The notes: generated by a model not told the origin, from the sequence alone. DNA of 64,000 bases from Gnetum montanum (GCA_015680685.1 MNCI01026937.1:84229-148228); one strand, 5' to 3'; counted from the stretch's first letter, positions 33,743 to 45,599 are shown. Translations and numbers: made by a program.

Positions 33743-34674
33743 TGATGACTGGCGAGGTACCCCTACACTCAACCATACGAAACGAGTGTAGCACGCGCAA
33801 TCCAGTTGAACTCTACAGACTAAGTGCCTAAACGCCCCATGGAACACTTGGGGTTAATCATTTGTTGTCTTCCCAGACTTACTTGTTTTTGTCACGGTGT
33901 ATGGTTAAGTAAGTCCGAGGTATATGATTTTTTTGGTCTTTTATGGTTTTATGTCTTCTATACTATGAGCGAAGGGTTGAGAAACTAGCTAACTCTAGCT
34001 AATGTCCTAAGTCTAAATTAACTAGCGTCAGCATCCGTTCCCACTTACCGTACACACCCTAAACTATGCAACTGTGGCTACCAAATGCTAATCGTTACTG
34101 GGATCACCACACGTAATGCACGTGCTCGAAGTGGTCGTACTGAGGCACCTAACTAGCCTAAGCGTGATGAGCAGCTGATTTCTTGACTAGCTGTACACAT
34201 CCGTAGATGCTCGTAATCAAGTCGTACTCATCCCACGTTCTAGGAGACAAGGGTGAGAGAATCTAATCGCGATGAGTAGTCGATTCCTTGGTTAGCCGTA
34301 CACATTCGTCAATGCTCGTAACCAAGTCGTACTCATGCCGCACTAATGCATGTAAGATATAACAGGTAGGAAATAACAAATAATAAACCTATTCCATGCA
34401 CTGCAAGGTTTATCCAAAAAGCTCGTCTTTATTGCCGTACACAACTTGCATTCAGGCACAAAGCTGCTCGAATAAAGAACCGTTCACTTGGGGACTCCTA
34501 CTGCAGGCACATGGAAAAATATTTTATTTCTAGAGTGATTAAACTACCAGAGCTTCGCTACTTCTAGCCTAGGATGAGAAATGAGGGGAGTGTCGCCTCT
34601 TATTTATAGATTTGGTGGCGGACCGCGATATCGCGTACGCGATATCGTGGTGCATGCGATATCGCGTCTCATTA
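33743..34674 (-). mobile_element. Solo LTR (family 2, 932 bp) inserted in the RT gene
   Basis: GAAAC at 33738-33742 and at 34675-34679 is the 5 bp target duplication. Ends are TGATGACTGGCGAGG on the left and ...GCGTCTCATTA on the right (the - strand start, TAATGAGACGCG). It contains the GCGATATCGC palindromes (34622-34666), a TATA box on the - strand (about 34605), and the R-region hairpin (34428 with 34485). It is the same family as the LTRs of the element at 46857-53303. No internal domain remains, so recombination between two LTRs is inferred. Confidence 0.93.
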
Positions 34675-35700
34675 GAAACCATATTTGGGCATTGTTATTA
34701 TAGTTTCTTAGATGGTTATAATGGTTATAACCAAATCCAAATTTTGCTAGATGATCAGGCTAAGACAACATTCATGAGTCCTTGGGGAACTTTTGCATAT
34801 TGTAAGATGCCATTTGGTCTATGTAATGCCCCTGCAACATTTCAGCACTTGGTCCTTAGTATATTTTAACAGCAAATTGGTAGTGGTGTTGAAGTATTCA
34901 TGGATTACTTTTCCACCTATGGAGCTACCTTTGAGCAAGCCTTGAACTGACTTGAGCAAGTACTGAAGAGATGTGTAGAGACAAACCTATGGCTCAACTG
35001 GTAAAAGAGCCATTTCATGGTCCAAAAAGGCATTATGCTAGGGCATTGAATTTTGCAAAAAGGGATTGAGGTAGACCTAGAAAAGATAAGGGTCATCCAA
35101 GGAATAACACACCAACCAGAGATTGTTAAAGATGTCTAGTCATTCCTTGGACACATTGGTTACTACCGACAATTCATAGATAATTTTTCTAAGATCACAA
35201 TTCTGTTAGTAGAGCTTACAAAGAAAGATGCACCTTTTATCTGGACTAAGGAATGTGAACATGCATTCCAAAAATTAAAAAAGAAACTCATAGAAACACC
35301 AATCCTATGAGCAACAGACTAGTCCAAACCCTTCCATATCATGAAAGATGCATTTAACTATGCTTTGGGAGCAGTGCTCATGCAGATGGATGATAAGAAA
35401 TGTCCATACTACATCTGCTACATGAGTCGAAGCATTATGGGAGCATAATTAAATTACACCATGACAGAGAAAGAACTAATGGTATTGGTGTACACACTAG
35501 AAAATTTTAGGCACTATGTGTTTGGTAACAAAGTATTTGTGCATACAGACCACAGTGTAATTCGCTTCCTCATGAATAAGCCAACGGTGAGCCCTTGTGT
35601 CATACGGTGGCTTGTGATCTTGCAGGAATTCAATCTCATGATGGTAGATTGAAAAGGGATTGAGAATGTGATCATTGACCACCTCTCTCGCTTAAGATGG
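34675..35700 (+). pseudogene. Athila RT C-terminal half and RNase H
   Basis: Resumes with YYSFLDGYNGYNQIQILLDD, TTFMSPWGTFAYCKMPFGLC and NAPATFQH. The active-site region reads FMDYFSTYG where relatives have FMDDFSVYG, so the second catalytic Asp is lost. Thumb and connection follow with several TAG stops. RNase H has KDAFNYALGAVL (Asp), YTMTEKELMV (Glu) and VFVHTDHSVIRFL (Asp). The block ends near the DHLSRL word at 35680. Confidence 0.85.
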
Positions 35701-36999
35701 GATAATAAAGAGGAGGAGAGCCCACTCTCTGATTAGTTCCCAGACGAACCACTCCTTATAGAAGTAATAAGTAAACAAATGCCTAAAAAAGCAATATGGT
35801 ATAATGAAATCCTCACATTTCTCACTCAATAGATGCCACAAGACTTGGATTTTAGGAGAAAGTAACAATTCATTCATCAGGCCAAATACTTCATGGAAAT
35901 TAACAAACACCTTTACAAGGTGTGTGCTGATGGCCTAATCTGTTGGTGTGTTCCTACCAAAGATCAATTGCACATTCTCCAAGATGCTCAGGAAGGGCCT
36001 TGTGGAGGCCACTATGTAGGGAGACGCACAACCATAAAAATCTTGATGGCAGGATACTAGTAGCCTACAATCTTTAGGGATGCCCACTAGTTCATCAAGT
36101 ATTGTGAATGTTGTCAATGTGACAGGGGGATGACTGCTCACATGGAAGGTCCTCAATAGTGGATTTAACCACTATAACCTTTTGACATATGGGGCATTGA
36201 TTTTATGGATCCCATCACATCCATGTCCAATGGAAAGGCATATATTATAGTAGCAGTTGACTACTACACAAAATGGGAAGAAGTAGCAGCTGTTACTGAT
36301 TATACATCATCCACTATTGCCAAATTTATACAACAAAATATTGTGAATAGGTTTGGGATGCCACGTTCACTAATTTCTGACAATGAAACTCATTTCATAG
36401 GTGCCACATTTAGAAAATTAATGTAATGCTTAGGGGTAGAACATAAATTAACAACACCTTACCATCCCTAAGACAATGGTCAAGCAGAGGTAACCAACCA
36501 AGAGATTACAAAAATACTAATACAAACCATCAACAAGTATATGAAGGATTGGAGTATAAAGCTTAATGATGCTCTCTGGCCTTATCATTCAACTTGGAAA
36601 CTTCCTATTGGCTATTTTCTATACAAGTTAGTGTATGGAAAACTTCCAATGCTCCCAATCCAATCTGAACTCTGTACACTCTCAACAGTTTTTGATCTAA
36701 ACCTTGACCTAAGTCTAGCATAGAAGGAAAGATTGATCAACCTAAACAAGTTGGATGAAAATCAATTGGTGGCCCTATCCTTGAATGAAATGAATAAGGC
36801 ATTCAGCAAGCAACATCATGACCTTAGAATCAAGAAAGTAAAACTTCAACCAGAAGATAACGTTCTCTATTGGAACCCCATACATGTACCCCTAAAGAAA
36901 AAATTCCAAACATTGTGGGAGGGACCTTATATAATTGATCAAACCTTTTCCTCTAGGGTCATGTTGATCTACAAACTTGAAAGTTCAAATAAAAAGTAG
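35701..36999 (+). pseudogene. Athila integrase
   Basis: The H2C2 zinc-binding region has GPCGGHYVG (about 35998) and YCECCQC (about 36100). The DDE core: IWGIDFMDPI (36185), SLISDNETHF (36375) and [11 protein letters not shown] (36471). The C-terminal part holds [23 protein letters not shown], then VKLQPEDNVLYWN and LWEGPYIIDQ. About nine stops are present, mostly TAG. All three core acidic residues are still encoded, although the frame is not intact. Confidence 0.85.
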
Positions 37000-39267
37000 T
37001 TGGTCAACATCTAACAAGTAAAGCCTTTCCTAGAACCAAGACAGGCTAGTTTAAATGTCACATTAATGGATGGACAACCACATTCTATTTTTTGGATCTC
37101 CTCCTTCTAACTCAGTCGTGGGGGAGATGGTCATCCGTGCTAACCATCAAATTGGCTTCTTAGTTTTTCTACTTTTTGTTTTTCATGTTTTTGATTTTTG
37201 ATTTTTAGATTTTTGTAATTAAATACCATCTTTAGTACCTTTGAAACTTCTTGATTATTTTACACTTTCTTATAGATTTTACTTTATTTTGCTTTCTTTT
37301 TATTTAACTGTGATATTTTCTTGTTTTTGCTAATAAAGAGTGCTTTATTGCCATAGGACACAGTGCCACTATTGTTGTTTACTAATGATGGTTTGTGCTT
37401 AATGCTGTGATTGTCGATGTCTAGTTTCCATTTTTGGATTTTGATGTCTGATGACTTTGACATGGTTTATTTTTCATGGAACAGGTAATGAGTCCACATC
37501 ATCCACCCATTTAATGAACTCTATCGTTTTCCTTATTCTGGGAATTTGAGGGCTCCTCCATTAAAAAAACTTTTAATCGATCGATGACCTTGGTAGTTCC
37601 AAAATTAGGAAGGATTCAAAGGTTTGTAAAGGGTGTGACTTTAAGGGAACTCAATACTCTTTTTACTCTTCTACTTGCTTGAGTGTTTTTCATGGACTTC
37701 TTATCGTTCCACACTAACCACTAATAGGAACTCAAATAATGTCGGTGCATGGTGTGGTTCCCATTTCAAAAAAAAAAAACAAAACAGAACAAAATAAAAA
37801 AAATAATGGGAATTCAAAGCACACCCCTTCGACATGAATAAGTCCTTGCATGGTGTGGTTTCCATTTCAAAAAAATAATAATGGAAATTCAAAGCACACC
37901 CCTTGGACAAATAAACAAGCTACAAGCACTAGTTATGGAACTCGAACAACATGCACCTATGCCTGAAGGTCCCCTCTAACTAAGGCCCCCTCTCTCTTAC
38001 TTCCTACTCCTCTTTTCTTCTATTAGTGGAACAATGGTTGTTTTGTGGAAGCATTATTGTGTCTCAAGTGGGTGGATTGGTCTTAGAGTGGTGATGCAAA
38101 GCCATTGAAAGCAGCTAGTTTTGATCTGGACTGAGGATGGAACTTCTTGGGTCATTTTAACCTCAAATTTCACAAGGGACTTCTTATGACCTCAATTTGA
38201 AACTCCATTCCACCTTCTTTAGCATCCATCCATGCTATTGTAATTCACCTCACTATCATGTTCTATGTTACGCTCTATGTCTTAATCTGATGTGTTAGGA
38301 TTCTTGGGTAGATTATTTCAGGTTGGTCCTTAACTTTTCATGAATATTAAATCGACTATAGGGCCCACAGACTCCTTAGTTGAGGTTATGCAAGGGAAAA
38401 AAGGGCATGAGCTTGCTATGGGGAGGACTCACCTACATAGCTTTTGGCTTGATTAGTTAAGGTTCCTTATCTTTGACATCGCTACAATCCTATCCTTCGC
38501 ATTTTCCATTGAGTAAATCGCTTAGTGCTCCTTAATCTTTCATTTCATTCATCCACTAAATGAAATTTTCTCCTTTTCTCAAAATTTATGAGTTTAAACA
38601 CCATCTTCTCATGTTTTCATACTATTCTTGGTCTTTTAAGCTTTCATTTGACACCAGTTTCACTCAAAAACTCTTCATATTTTGCAAGTTTGACTAAGGT
38701 CAAAGTTTGACTACGGTGGTCAACGGTTGCATCGTTGAGGTCCCATCAATGCATCCACCCTAGTCGACAAGGCCCAGTCAACTAGGCCTTGTTGACATAG
38801 CACAAAAACCCTATATATATCGCTAGAAACTTTGCAATTTTTCATCATTTGCTCATAACGCAAGGGGAGTTTTTGAAATTTTTCAGAGCCCAAAACCTTC
38901 CAGAGCTCATAACTTCCCAACCGTCTATCCAAATCACTTTGTTTTTTGATCCTACACTTACCAAAGGTAAGATCTTTATTGTGGGGGCCACAAACCTTAA
39001 GGTTTTCAATGAAATTTTTTGAAAATTTTTCTAACTCCCCCAAAGGATTAATAACCTTAACCATATATAAACATAAACTTTTTCATAAGTTAATCCTTCC
39101 AACAACCTTTGGAATGATTTATTAATAAAAATACATAAATAAATGGTAATTGGATTAATTAAATCAACCATAATCACAACTTAGCCAAAGCATAATCATC
39201 CTTAAGAGTTAAGGTATCCCAATTTTGTTATAATGATTGCTAGTCCATGGTCTTATTGTGATTACAT
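37000..39267 (+). other. Spacer between pol and the third ORF
   Basis: No coding domain is seen. It holds a purine-tract-like word CAGTCGTGGGGGAGATGG at 37113-37130, T-rich sequence, and a two-unit direct repeat (37741-37830 and 37850-37910, each with CATGGTGTGGTT(T/C)CCATTTC and ATTCAAAGCACACCCCTT). At 38715-38830 a stretch resembles the LTR U3 (TAGTCGACAAGGCC) with a TATATATAT word. The gag-only element keeps a parallel spacer at 49802-51690. Confidence 0.55.
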
Positions 39268-42011
39268 ATGGCACCCAAACAAAAATGTCCACAGGAAGGA
39301 GAAACCTCGCAACCATGAGAGAAACGATCTAGAGTTGGAAGGGGCCAATAAGAATAAGGCTAAGAACTACCTGAGGTAACCCATGTAATGGGACCTCTCC
39401 ATGAGGAACCTGAAGTGGAATATGTCCAACAAATTCCAAAGGAAGAGGTGTCGACCAAACAATCACAAAGAGGAGAAGTGCATGGTCTTGTGCCAAGGCT
39501 TGAGGTCAATTTGACTCAAGCCTACCTTGATATCATGAAGTCCCAAGAGATTCAATGATCCGTTCTTCAAGAGATCAACTTTGGGCCATTTTTAGAGAAA
39601 GTTCTAGAGGATGTCAAGACTTAACTGCGAACCTCTCCCATGTGGCCAATCATCAAGTATAGTGGAGAGTGGTACATGGGAGAGACATATCTTTTCTGGA
39701 ACAATCAGAAGCTAGGATCTACAATCAAGATCAAGGACATTCAAGTGTCCTACTTAGTAGAAGCTATTGCATAGGCACTTGGGTTACTTGACACTAGAAC
39801 ATAGCTAGCAGAATTATCCATGCAAGATGACCCTGTGGCCAAGAAGGAGTGGACGCAGCATTGTTACGGGGTAGACCATAAAGAGTATGGTGTGCTCACA
39901 CCAGCAGAGCGGATTTACTTCAAGATTGCAGCCTATCACCTCAATCCAATAGTGATGCCAAGCAAGGTAACTACTTTCTCCGCTTGAGGATGCATCACTC
40001 TAAGTGAGAAATTCCCCATTAACCTTGCATAACAACTATACTTAGAGATTAAGAAGCATTTCAAAGAAAATGAACGTGGAAAGAAGACCTTGCCCTTTTC
40101 ATGCCTCATCAGAAAACTTTGCAAGAGGGAAGGAATTATTTGCTACTCTAACGATACACTCAGGCATACTCCTTTGGCTTCATGGTTCGAGATCATGAAA
40201 GAGAAGATGCTAGTGATGACTTAATTAGAGGAGCTGCGCCACCACCCACTCAGGGAACAACATCGGAGGCTCGTGCAACCATTGAACATCTACAAAAAAT
40301 TCAAGAACAACTCTTGAGCAAATAAGAGCAACAAGTAGGAATGAGTGTGGTAATTCCATTTATGCACTAGCTAGCAATGATTCACCTTAATTAAGTGGCT
40401 CAAACAATTAGCCATATGGAGAGGGGTGTTCCCATTTTCTCTACCTAATGAACGTAGCTACCTTTGAGGTCAAATTCAAATGCTCAAGAGGTGACGATGT
40501 CACTAGAAACACACCATCTATTCCTAGAAATATTCGGGAATGCCGCCACTTTCTCAGTGTGGTTGGAGGAAGGAGAAGAGGTAACTGTCTTGGTGATCCA
40601 GCACCAAGGGCAAGAGATAGCGGTAGAAGTGGTTGCTAACTGTGTCGTAGAAGCATTGAATTCACCTACGGCATTTGTACAAGACATATCTGCACTTCAA
40701 GATGTGTAGACATTCGTAGGCACGATCAACAGGAAATTGAACACAACCTAGCATGAAAAGTTGCTAGAACAATTGGTAGGAACTGGGCAACCAATTCTAG
40801 ACATTTTTGATCTTCTAGAGAACATCACCGCAACCTAGTTAGAGCTGCTAAATGTAAGGAGCATATGCATTATTTTGAAGGGGCAACTAGAAATGACCTA
40901 AGAGCAAAATCAACACTTGGCTATGAAGGTTGCTAAACTTCATGCCCAACTTGCAGATTAAGCAATCCTCAGCCTAGCATTAACAAGGGATGAAGCTATC
41001 AAACAGATTCAAGAACGATTTTAGAAGGTTGAGGAGGAGGTAGTGATGGCCATCTTTAAACAATCTATAGCAGAAGCTGAAACATACTCAATCCAAAAGG
41101 ACTTGACTTAGATGTGTTAAAAGAATGAAGCATTGACCACACCGAGTCATTGCCTATAAAATGTTGATGCTCAAAAATATCAAATGCAAGAATTCATTCA
41201 TCAATAGCAGGATTAGCTTGCTAGGGTAAATACTGAATTGAGGAGATTGGCCATGGAAAATTGCAATCTGTCAATGGAGGAGCACACACCTTGTGCCAAA
41301 AATCAACCATCGAGATCACTACTTGGAAGAACAAAGCCCTCAAGAAACTCCAACAAGGAAGATAGATGTGGCAATCCATCCTTGATCAAATCAACGCCTA
41401 CAACAAAGTGGATATTTGCTTAAAGGAGTTGCAAATTAAGGAGATGACAAAATACATGGAGTTGGCCAATCTCTGTTATGCAAACCTAGCAATGCTGATT
41501 GCTGGATGGCCAAGGTCAGAATTGGAGAAACAAGTGGCTAGCTCATATCTGCTATATGAGGCTAAGTTCAAGCACAATAAGGACACCAAGCAGAAGCTTG
41601 TGACTGATAATGCTAAACTCGAAGTTCTCAGAGGACGATTCAAGGATCAATGATCTATCACTAAGGACCTAGCCAAATGAATGAATGACTATTAGGAGCT
41701 GAAGAACATAGTCAAGGCATTCGACATCAAATGCAAATAGTTTACTACTTGGTTTGTCAATGCAAAAGAGTTGTTTCTAGCAATCTTATGTTTGGGATGT
41801 GCCCATTTTGACCCACATTGGGGAAGCTGCATGGACGGTGCATGATCCTAGGAGTAAGGAGGAGAAAATAAAAGCACTACTAGATGCTTTCTGCCTTCCA
41901 CCTAAAGTCGCAGTAGTAGCAGGATAGCCATAGCTACCTCAACCACCCATGCATGAAGCCAATGAAGGTCCCTCAAAGCCTTGGGAATCACCACCGCCTA
42001 GGATCGTTTGA
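39268..42011 (+). pseudogene. Athila third ORF (extra protein downstream of pol)
   Basis: ATG at 39268 gives MAPKQKCPQEGETSQP. Later parts show PIIKYSGEWYMGETYLFWNN, IKDIQVSYLVEAIA, YGVDHKEYGVLTPAERIYF and KKTLPFSCLIRKLCKREGI, then long charged, probably coiled-coil segments (40450-41660). It ends near ESPPPRIV and TGA. Athila elements are known to carry an extra ORF in this position, often called env-like; I see no signal peptide or clear membrane segment here. Stops such as TAG in EAIA-TAG-ALGLL fit decay of CAG. The element at 46857 keeps a shortened relative (51701-52282). Confidence 0.6.
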
Positions 42012-42223
42012 TCTTCTCCAATAAATTTACAACATAAAGGAACATGTTGTCTAGTTTTGAAGAATTCAGTTATGGTGTTCAATTTTGTGTCCTGAACACC
42101 ATCATTTTTTGTAATTTTTTTATCCATACACATGGGCACTCCATTTTTTTATCAAATCAGTTAGTTTTGTTTTGTTTGAGAAACAATTAGTTAATAATCC
42201 CATACCTTCCCAATTTTGTAAGA

Positions 42224-42260
42224 GAACTCGAGGACGAGTTTTCATTTAGTCGTGGGGGTA
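42224..42260 (+). other. Polypurine tract with upstream hairpin
   Basis: AACTCGAGGACGAGTT (stem AACTCG/CGAGTT, 4-base loop) is followed after a few bases by AGTCGTGGGGGTA, which abuts the 3' LTR. The same arrangement is present before the 3' LTR at 52440. The purine tract primes plus-strand DNA synthesis. Confidence 0.7.
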
Positions 42261-43197
42261 TGATGAGTCATGTTCTGTCGATTGTGTCAACGAAGCCTCA
42301 TCAACACAGCCTCATCATCTAGGCCTCGTCGACGAGGCCTAGTTGATGCATCATATCATGCATTGATGTGGCCCTGTCAATGTAGTGCTTGTAGTTGGCT
42401 ATAAATACGTGTTTTCATTTGCATATATGGCAAGTAGAGATTGTAGTTGTAGTGGAGCTCTTGCATTTTTTCCATTTGAAAGTTAGAATTTTTCCTCCAA
42501 GTGCCCATAGCAAAAGTCATTGAGTGTACGGATCTTTATTCGAGCATTGTTATACCTGAGCACGACAATGTGCACGACAATAAAGATGAACTTTTTGATA
42601 AACCTTGCAACACTTTGGATAGATTAGCTATTCCATTTATGCATTTAATGTTCTTAATTATTTATTAAATGTTTTCAATTAGTTATTAAATATTTTGCAA
42701 TTATTACATTAATGAAGCAATGAAGCCAGTTAAAGTACACACATAAGTAGGACCTCTTCGAGTGTAACACATATTCACTTGGTAATTCCAATAGTGTTAT
42801 TACTTGGTACATCTAGTAGCATAGCGCTTAGTCACCTAGCAGTGGATACATGGATTCAGGATGTGTACAAAAAGTGGGATCAGATGTTTATGTTAGGAGT
42901 AGTTAAATGCTAGTTAATTAGTTAATTTAGATTAGTTAATCAAATTCCTTTTATCTACATTTTAAGCATCAAACTATAAAACACAAAATGATAAAAATCG
43001 AATGACTCAATTACACTTAACCATACCAACGAACATCACAAGTGTAATTAGGAAGACAACGATTGACCTTAGGGCTAGATTCACTTCCTAAAGGACTAAT
43101 GCACCAGAAATGATAAAGTTTGTGGAATTCGATCGGAGCACACATGAATGCTTTGTGATTCATATGGTTGGGCGTAGGGGTACCTCGCCACTCATTA
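42261..43197 (+). repeat. 3' LTR, family 1 (937 bp)
   Basis: It pairs with 30082-31003. U3 has the TCGACGAGGCC palindrome; the TATA-type TATAAATACG is near 42400. Many C/T and G/A differences from the 5' LTR indicate age. Confidence 0.85.
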
Positions 43198-43990
43198 GGA
43201 TGCCTTTTTAGATTTTTATCTTTACAACTAATCTTGAAAAACCTCCCCTCTAGGTAGAAAAAGGATTTGGCATTATTGTTGTTTAAAAGTGCTCTCATGG
43301 GTTTTCAGTTATTAAAGGGTTTCTTGCATAAAGAAGGAGAAAAGTCTCTCTAAACATGAAAGAAAGCATCAATCAGAAAAGCAACATCTCTAACAATATA
43401 ATATTTAACTCTTGAAAGGTCATATTTATGTTTTTGTTGTTGGAACATAAATGCACACTAAAGCTTCCAAATAGAATAAAGAATAAGCAGTTCAAGGCAC
43501 TTTCAAATGCAAAGAAAGGAAGTAGACAAAGAAAGTTGATAACTAAGAATGATATCATTGATGCTTGGTTGAAAGCTGTTATAAGTTTTGGATGTCCATC
43601 TCTAAGCATGTTGTGCAACACAATACTATAAAGAAATATGAGAAAATGAGTCTTCACACCTACAAATAGAAGATTTAGCTAAACAATTCCCATATATTTA
43701 AGATAAGTGCTAATAAGAAGACCTTGATGAATAAGATGCCATAAGAAATACACATTTTTGGAAAGGTAGAAACTCTCCAAATATCTTCCATTTTTCTCAT
43801 GCAAAACTATTGTGATAATTACAATTTTTTAGGCCTTATTGAATTTGTTATGATTAAAATAATTCTTTGTAATAATTTTGTGTGCAACTTTGGAAAAATA
43901 GGTATACCATCATTTTAAAAAATGTTTAGAAAATCTTGATGCAAACTACTATCAAATTTAAATAAATTCTTTTTTTCATCTTTCTATTTA
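43198..43990 (-). mobile_element. L1-type LINE fragment, interrupted by the Athila element
   Basis: 43200-43320 is the inverted 3'-tail repeat. 43657-43373 (-) parallels 6117-6356 (+), sharing words such as LFSILFGSF and HFFAFxxxxxxLF in the same accidental frame, so both are copies of one LINE 3' region. The left piece of the tail is at 29991-30081. No intact ORF. Confidence 0.6.
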
Positions 43991-44102
43991 GAGGCTAGAA
44001 GCCTCCTTCCATGTGGGGTGGTTGTTTTTTTTTTTTTTTCTTTTTTGTTTTTTTAAGGGAGGCGGAGGTGAATGTGTCAGAGTGGGTGGGTGGGGCAGGG
44101 GG
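43991..44102. other. Low-complexity T-run and G-rich stretch
   Basis: A poly(T)-rich run at 44021-44053 is followed by GGGAGGCGGAGG and GTGGGTGGGTGGGGC. No gene is seen. The T-run may be an insertion tail read on the other strand. Confidence 0.5.
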
Positions 44103-44256
44103 AATGTTGGAACTCAAAATAAGTAAAACATAGGTACAACCTAAGATATATAGTACAATTAAAACTTTATATTACTCAGCATTGTCCATTGGAATTAAAC
44201 CCATGATGTGGAGCTTCCAAATCAAGTGTCTTATCACTAGGCTAATACCTCATTAT
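44103..44256 (-). mobile_element. tRNA-derived SINE, family 1, inverted copy
   Basis: On the - strand it reads AATGAGGTATTAGCCTAGTG (A box TAGCCTAGTGA), then GACACTTGATTTGGAAGCTC, a B box GGGTTTAATTCC, and ends TATGTTTTACTTATTTTGAG. It aligns with 60254-60415 across its length. Confidence 0.75.
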
Positions 44257-44299
44257 TGTAATCCATCTATCATGTTTTTTTTTTGGCAAGGGGGGTGGG

Positions 44300-44612
44300 G
44301 AAATGTTGTTGGATCCAGAAAATGAATAATAATATTAAAAAATATAGAGTACATTAGATCATTGAAGTAAGAATGTAAAGAATAATGAGGTGTTAGCTTA
44401 GTGGTTTGAGTCTTGGCCTAATAATCCTATGTCACAAGTTCAATTCTACTAGGTAGAACTAAGTTATAAATTTTAGGGGTACCTATGTTTCACTTATTTT
44501 AGGTTTTAACATTGCCTAAAGAAAAAGCTCAATAGTTTTGAGGATGCTTTTTTCAGGTTTTCATCCTTAAAACTAATCCTGAAAAACCTCCAACATAGGG
44601 TAACCGATTAGA
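44300..44612 (-). repeat. LINE 3'-tail copy carrying a SINE
   Basis: 44325-44382 matches 29996-30055, and 44517-44612 continues as the inverted tail (GGTTTTCATCCTTAAAACTA, CTGAAAAACCTCC). A SINE sits inside, bracketed by a 7 bp duplication. Confidence 0.6.
44376..44523 (+). mobile_element. tRNA-derived SINE, family 1, with TAAAGAA duplication
   Basis: TAAAGAA at 44376-44382 and 44517-44523 flanks 134 bp (44383-44516). The head TAATGAGGTGTTAGCTTAGT holds an A box (TAGCTTAGTGG); AAGTTCAATTCT is the B box. The body ends CCTATGTTTCACTTATTTTA and a short AACA tail. The duplication plus tRNA-like promoter identifies a LINE-mobilised SINE. Confidence 0.85.
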
Positions 44613-44624
44613 GGCCATTATTGG

Positions 44625-45010
44625 AAGTGATGTTAAGGTATTTTTTTCTCAAGTGAAAAGATGTGAGTTCAAGCGTAGGCCTAGTGATTTGAAGAGGTTA
44701 GGATTCTGGTCATCCATGACTTAGGATCTTACTTAATGGCATAAACATTAAGGGTCTAGGTGATGATTAGTTTTTATAGGCTAACCCATTAAGACGAGGT
44801 AGATTAATTGAAGATAATTTTTTATGATTGCCATTTATTTCATATAGGGACCAATATTTGGGGTGATGGTAAGGTGTTTGTTTTTCAAGTCCAAAGATGT
44901 GGGTTCAAGCCTTGAGTCAACCACTTAAAGAGGTTATGTTTTTGCTCATCCACTAATACTCCTAGAACTCTACTTGGTGGGATGAGCATTAAGGCTTCGA
45001 GTGATGATCC
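44625..45010 (+). repeat. Two copies of the second SINE-like family
   Basis: Copies at 44625-44780 and 44855-45010 share GTGATG(G/T)TAAGGTGT, then GATGTG(G/A)GTTCAAGC (B-box-like), AAGAGGTTA, CTCATCCACTAATACTCCTA and a GTGATGAT end. The same family is at 11835 and 59155. Confidence 0.6.
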
Positions 45011-45017
45011 TTTTATC

Positions 45018-45145
45018 CTAGTGGTCAAACTCTTGATTTGAAAGCTCTAAGTCATGGATTTAATTCTAGTGGTTGATGCTAAGTTATAAATTTTTAGTTG
45101 GACTAGATATCTTGGAGTGTACCTATATTACAATTATTTTGGACC
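45018..45145 (+). mobile_element. tRNA-derived SINE, family 1, degenerate
   Basis: CCTAGTGGTCAAACTCTTGA (A-box end), then GATTTGAAAGCTCTAAGTCA, GGATTTAATTCTAGTGG (B box) and TTGGACTAGATATCTTGGAG, CACCTATATTACAATTATTT-like tail. It matches 60270-60400. Confidence 0.65.
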
Positions 45146-45599
45146 AATGATCCTTTTATCCTATTTACTTAATACCATAGTCCTTGAACATATATTTCTA
45201 CCATGGTCATATATGACATGTATCTTAGCATAGTCATATTAAATTCGAACTTGTGATTTGCACCACCAAAAGCTACATAATCTAATCAAGTGAGCTATGA
45301 CTCACTGATATTTACAAGAGAAATATAGTTAAGAAAATATGTATTGGAAAACTAGAGATTTAAGTCTTAATGGAACTTTTATTTGGAATATTATAAAAAG
45401 TAAGATAAAAATAAATTTGGAATAATACTAGCTTAGTTATATATCTACTATTTGGCGCAAGGAACCTTATAAAAATTGAGTTAAATTTGAGTTCATCTAT
45501 TAGATTAAGAATTATTTAAGTCATCATTTTACAAGATTTAATATATTCCATAACAAATTTGGTGATTGCATGATGAGAATGATAAGTAATTCCAACTTT
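45146..45599. other. No gene recognised; possible further SINE relic
   Basis: At 45235-45310, on the - strand, CATAGCTCACTTG and CAAGTTCGAATTT resemble A and B boxes. The rest is AT-rich with no coding signal. Confidence 0.35.

Larger units (their letters stand above)
30082..43197 (+). mobile_element. Full-length degenerate Athila-type Ty3/gypsy element (13.1 kb)
   Basis: LTRs are 30082-31003 and 42261-43197 (TGATG... to ...CATCA/CATTA). The flanks are GGTTG (30077-30081) and GGATG (43198-43202), a 5 bp duplication with one mismatch. A tRNA-Asp-like primer site follows the 5' LTR, and a purine tract (42248-42260, AGTCGTGGGGGTA) precedes the 3' LTR. Order: gag (31164-32409), protease (32512-33041), RT, RNase H, integrase (33111-36999), long spacer, third ORF (39268-42011). 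The LTRs are visibly diverged, so insertion is old. A solo LTR of another family splits RT. Confidence 0.9.

Noticed and set aside
39268-42011. Functional envelope protein in the Athila third ORF
   Set aside because: I see no signal peptide, no convincing membrane helix and many stops. Only the position suggests the env-like label.
44383-44516. tRNA gene
   Set aside because: A and B boxes are present, but there is no cloverleaf with an anticodon stem. It is flanked by a target duplication and repeated, so it is a SINE.
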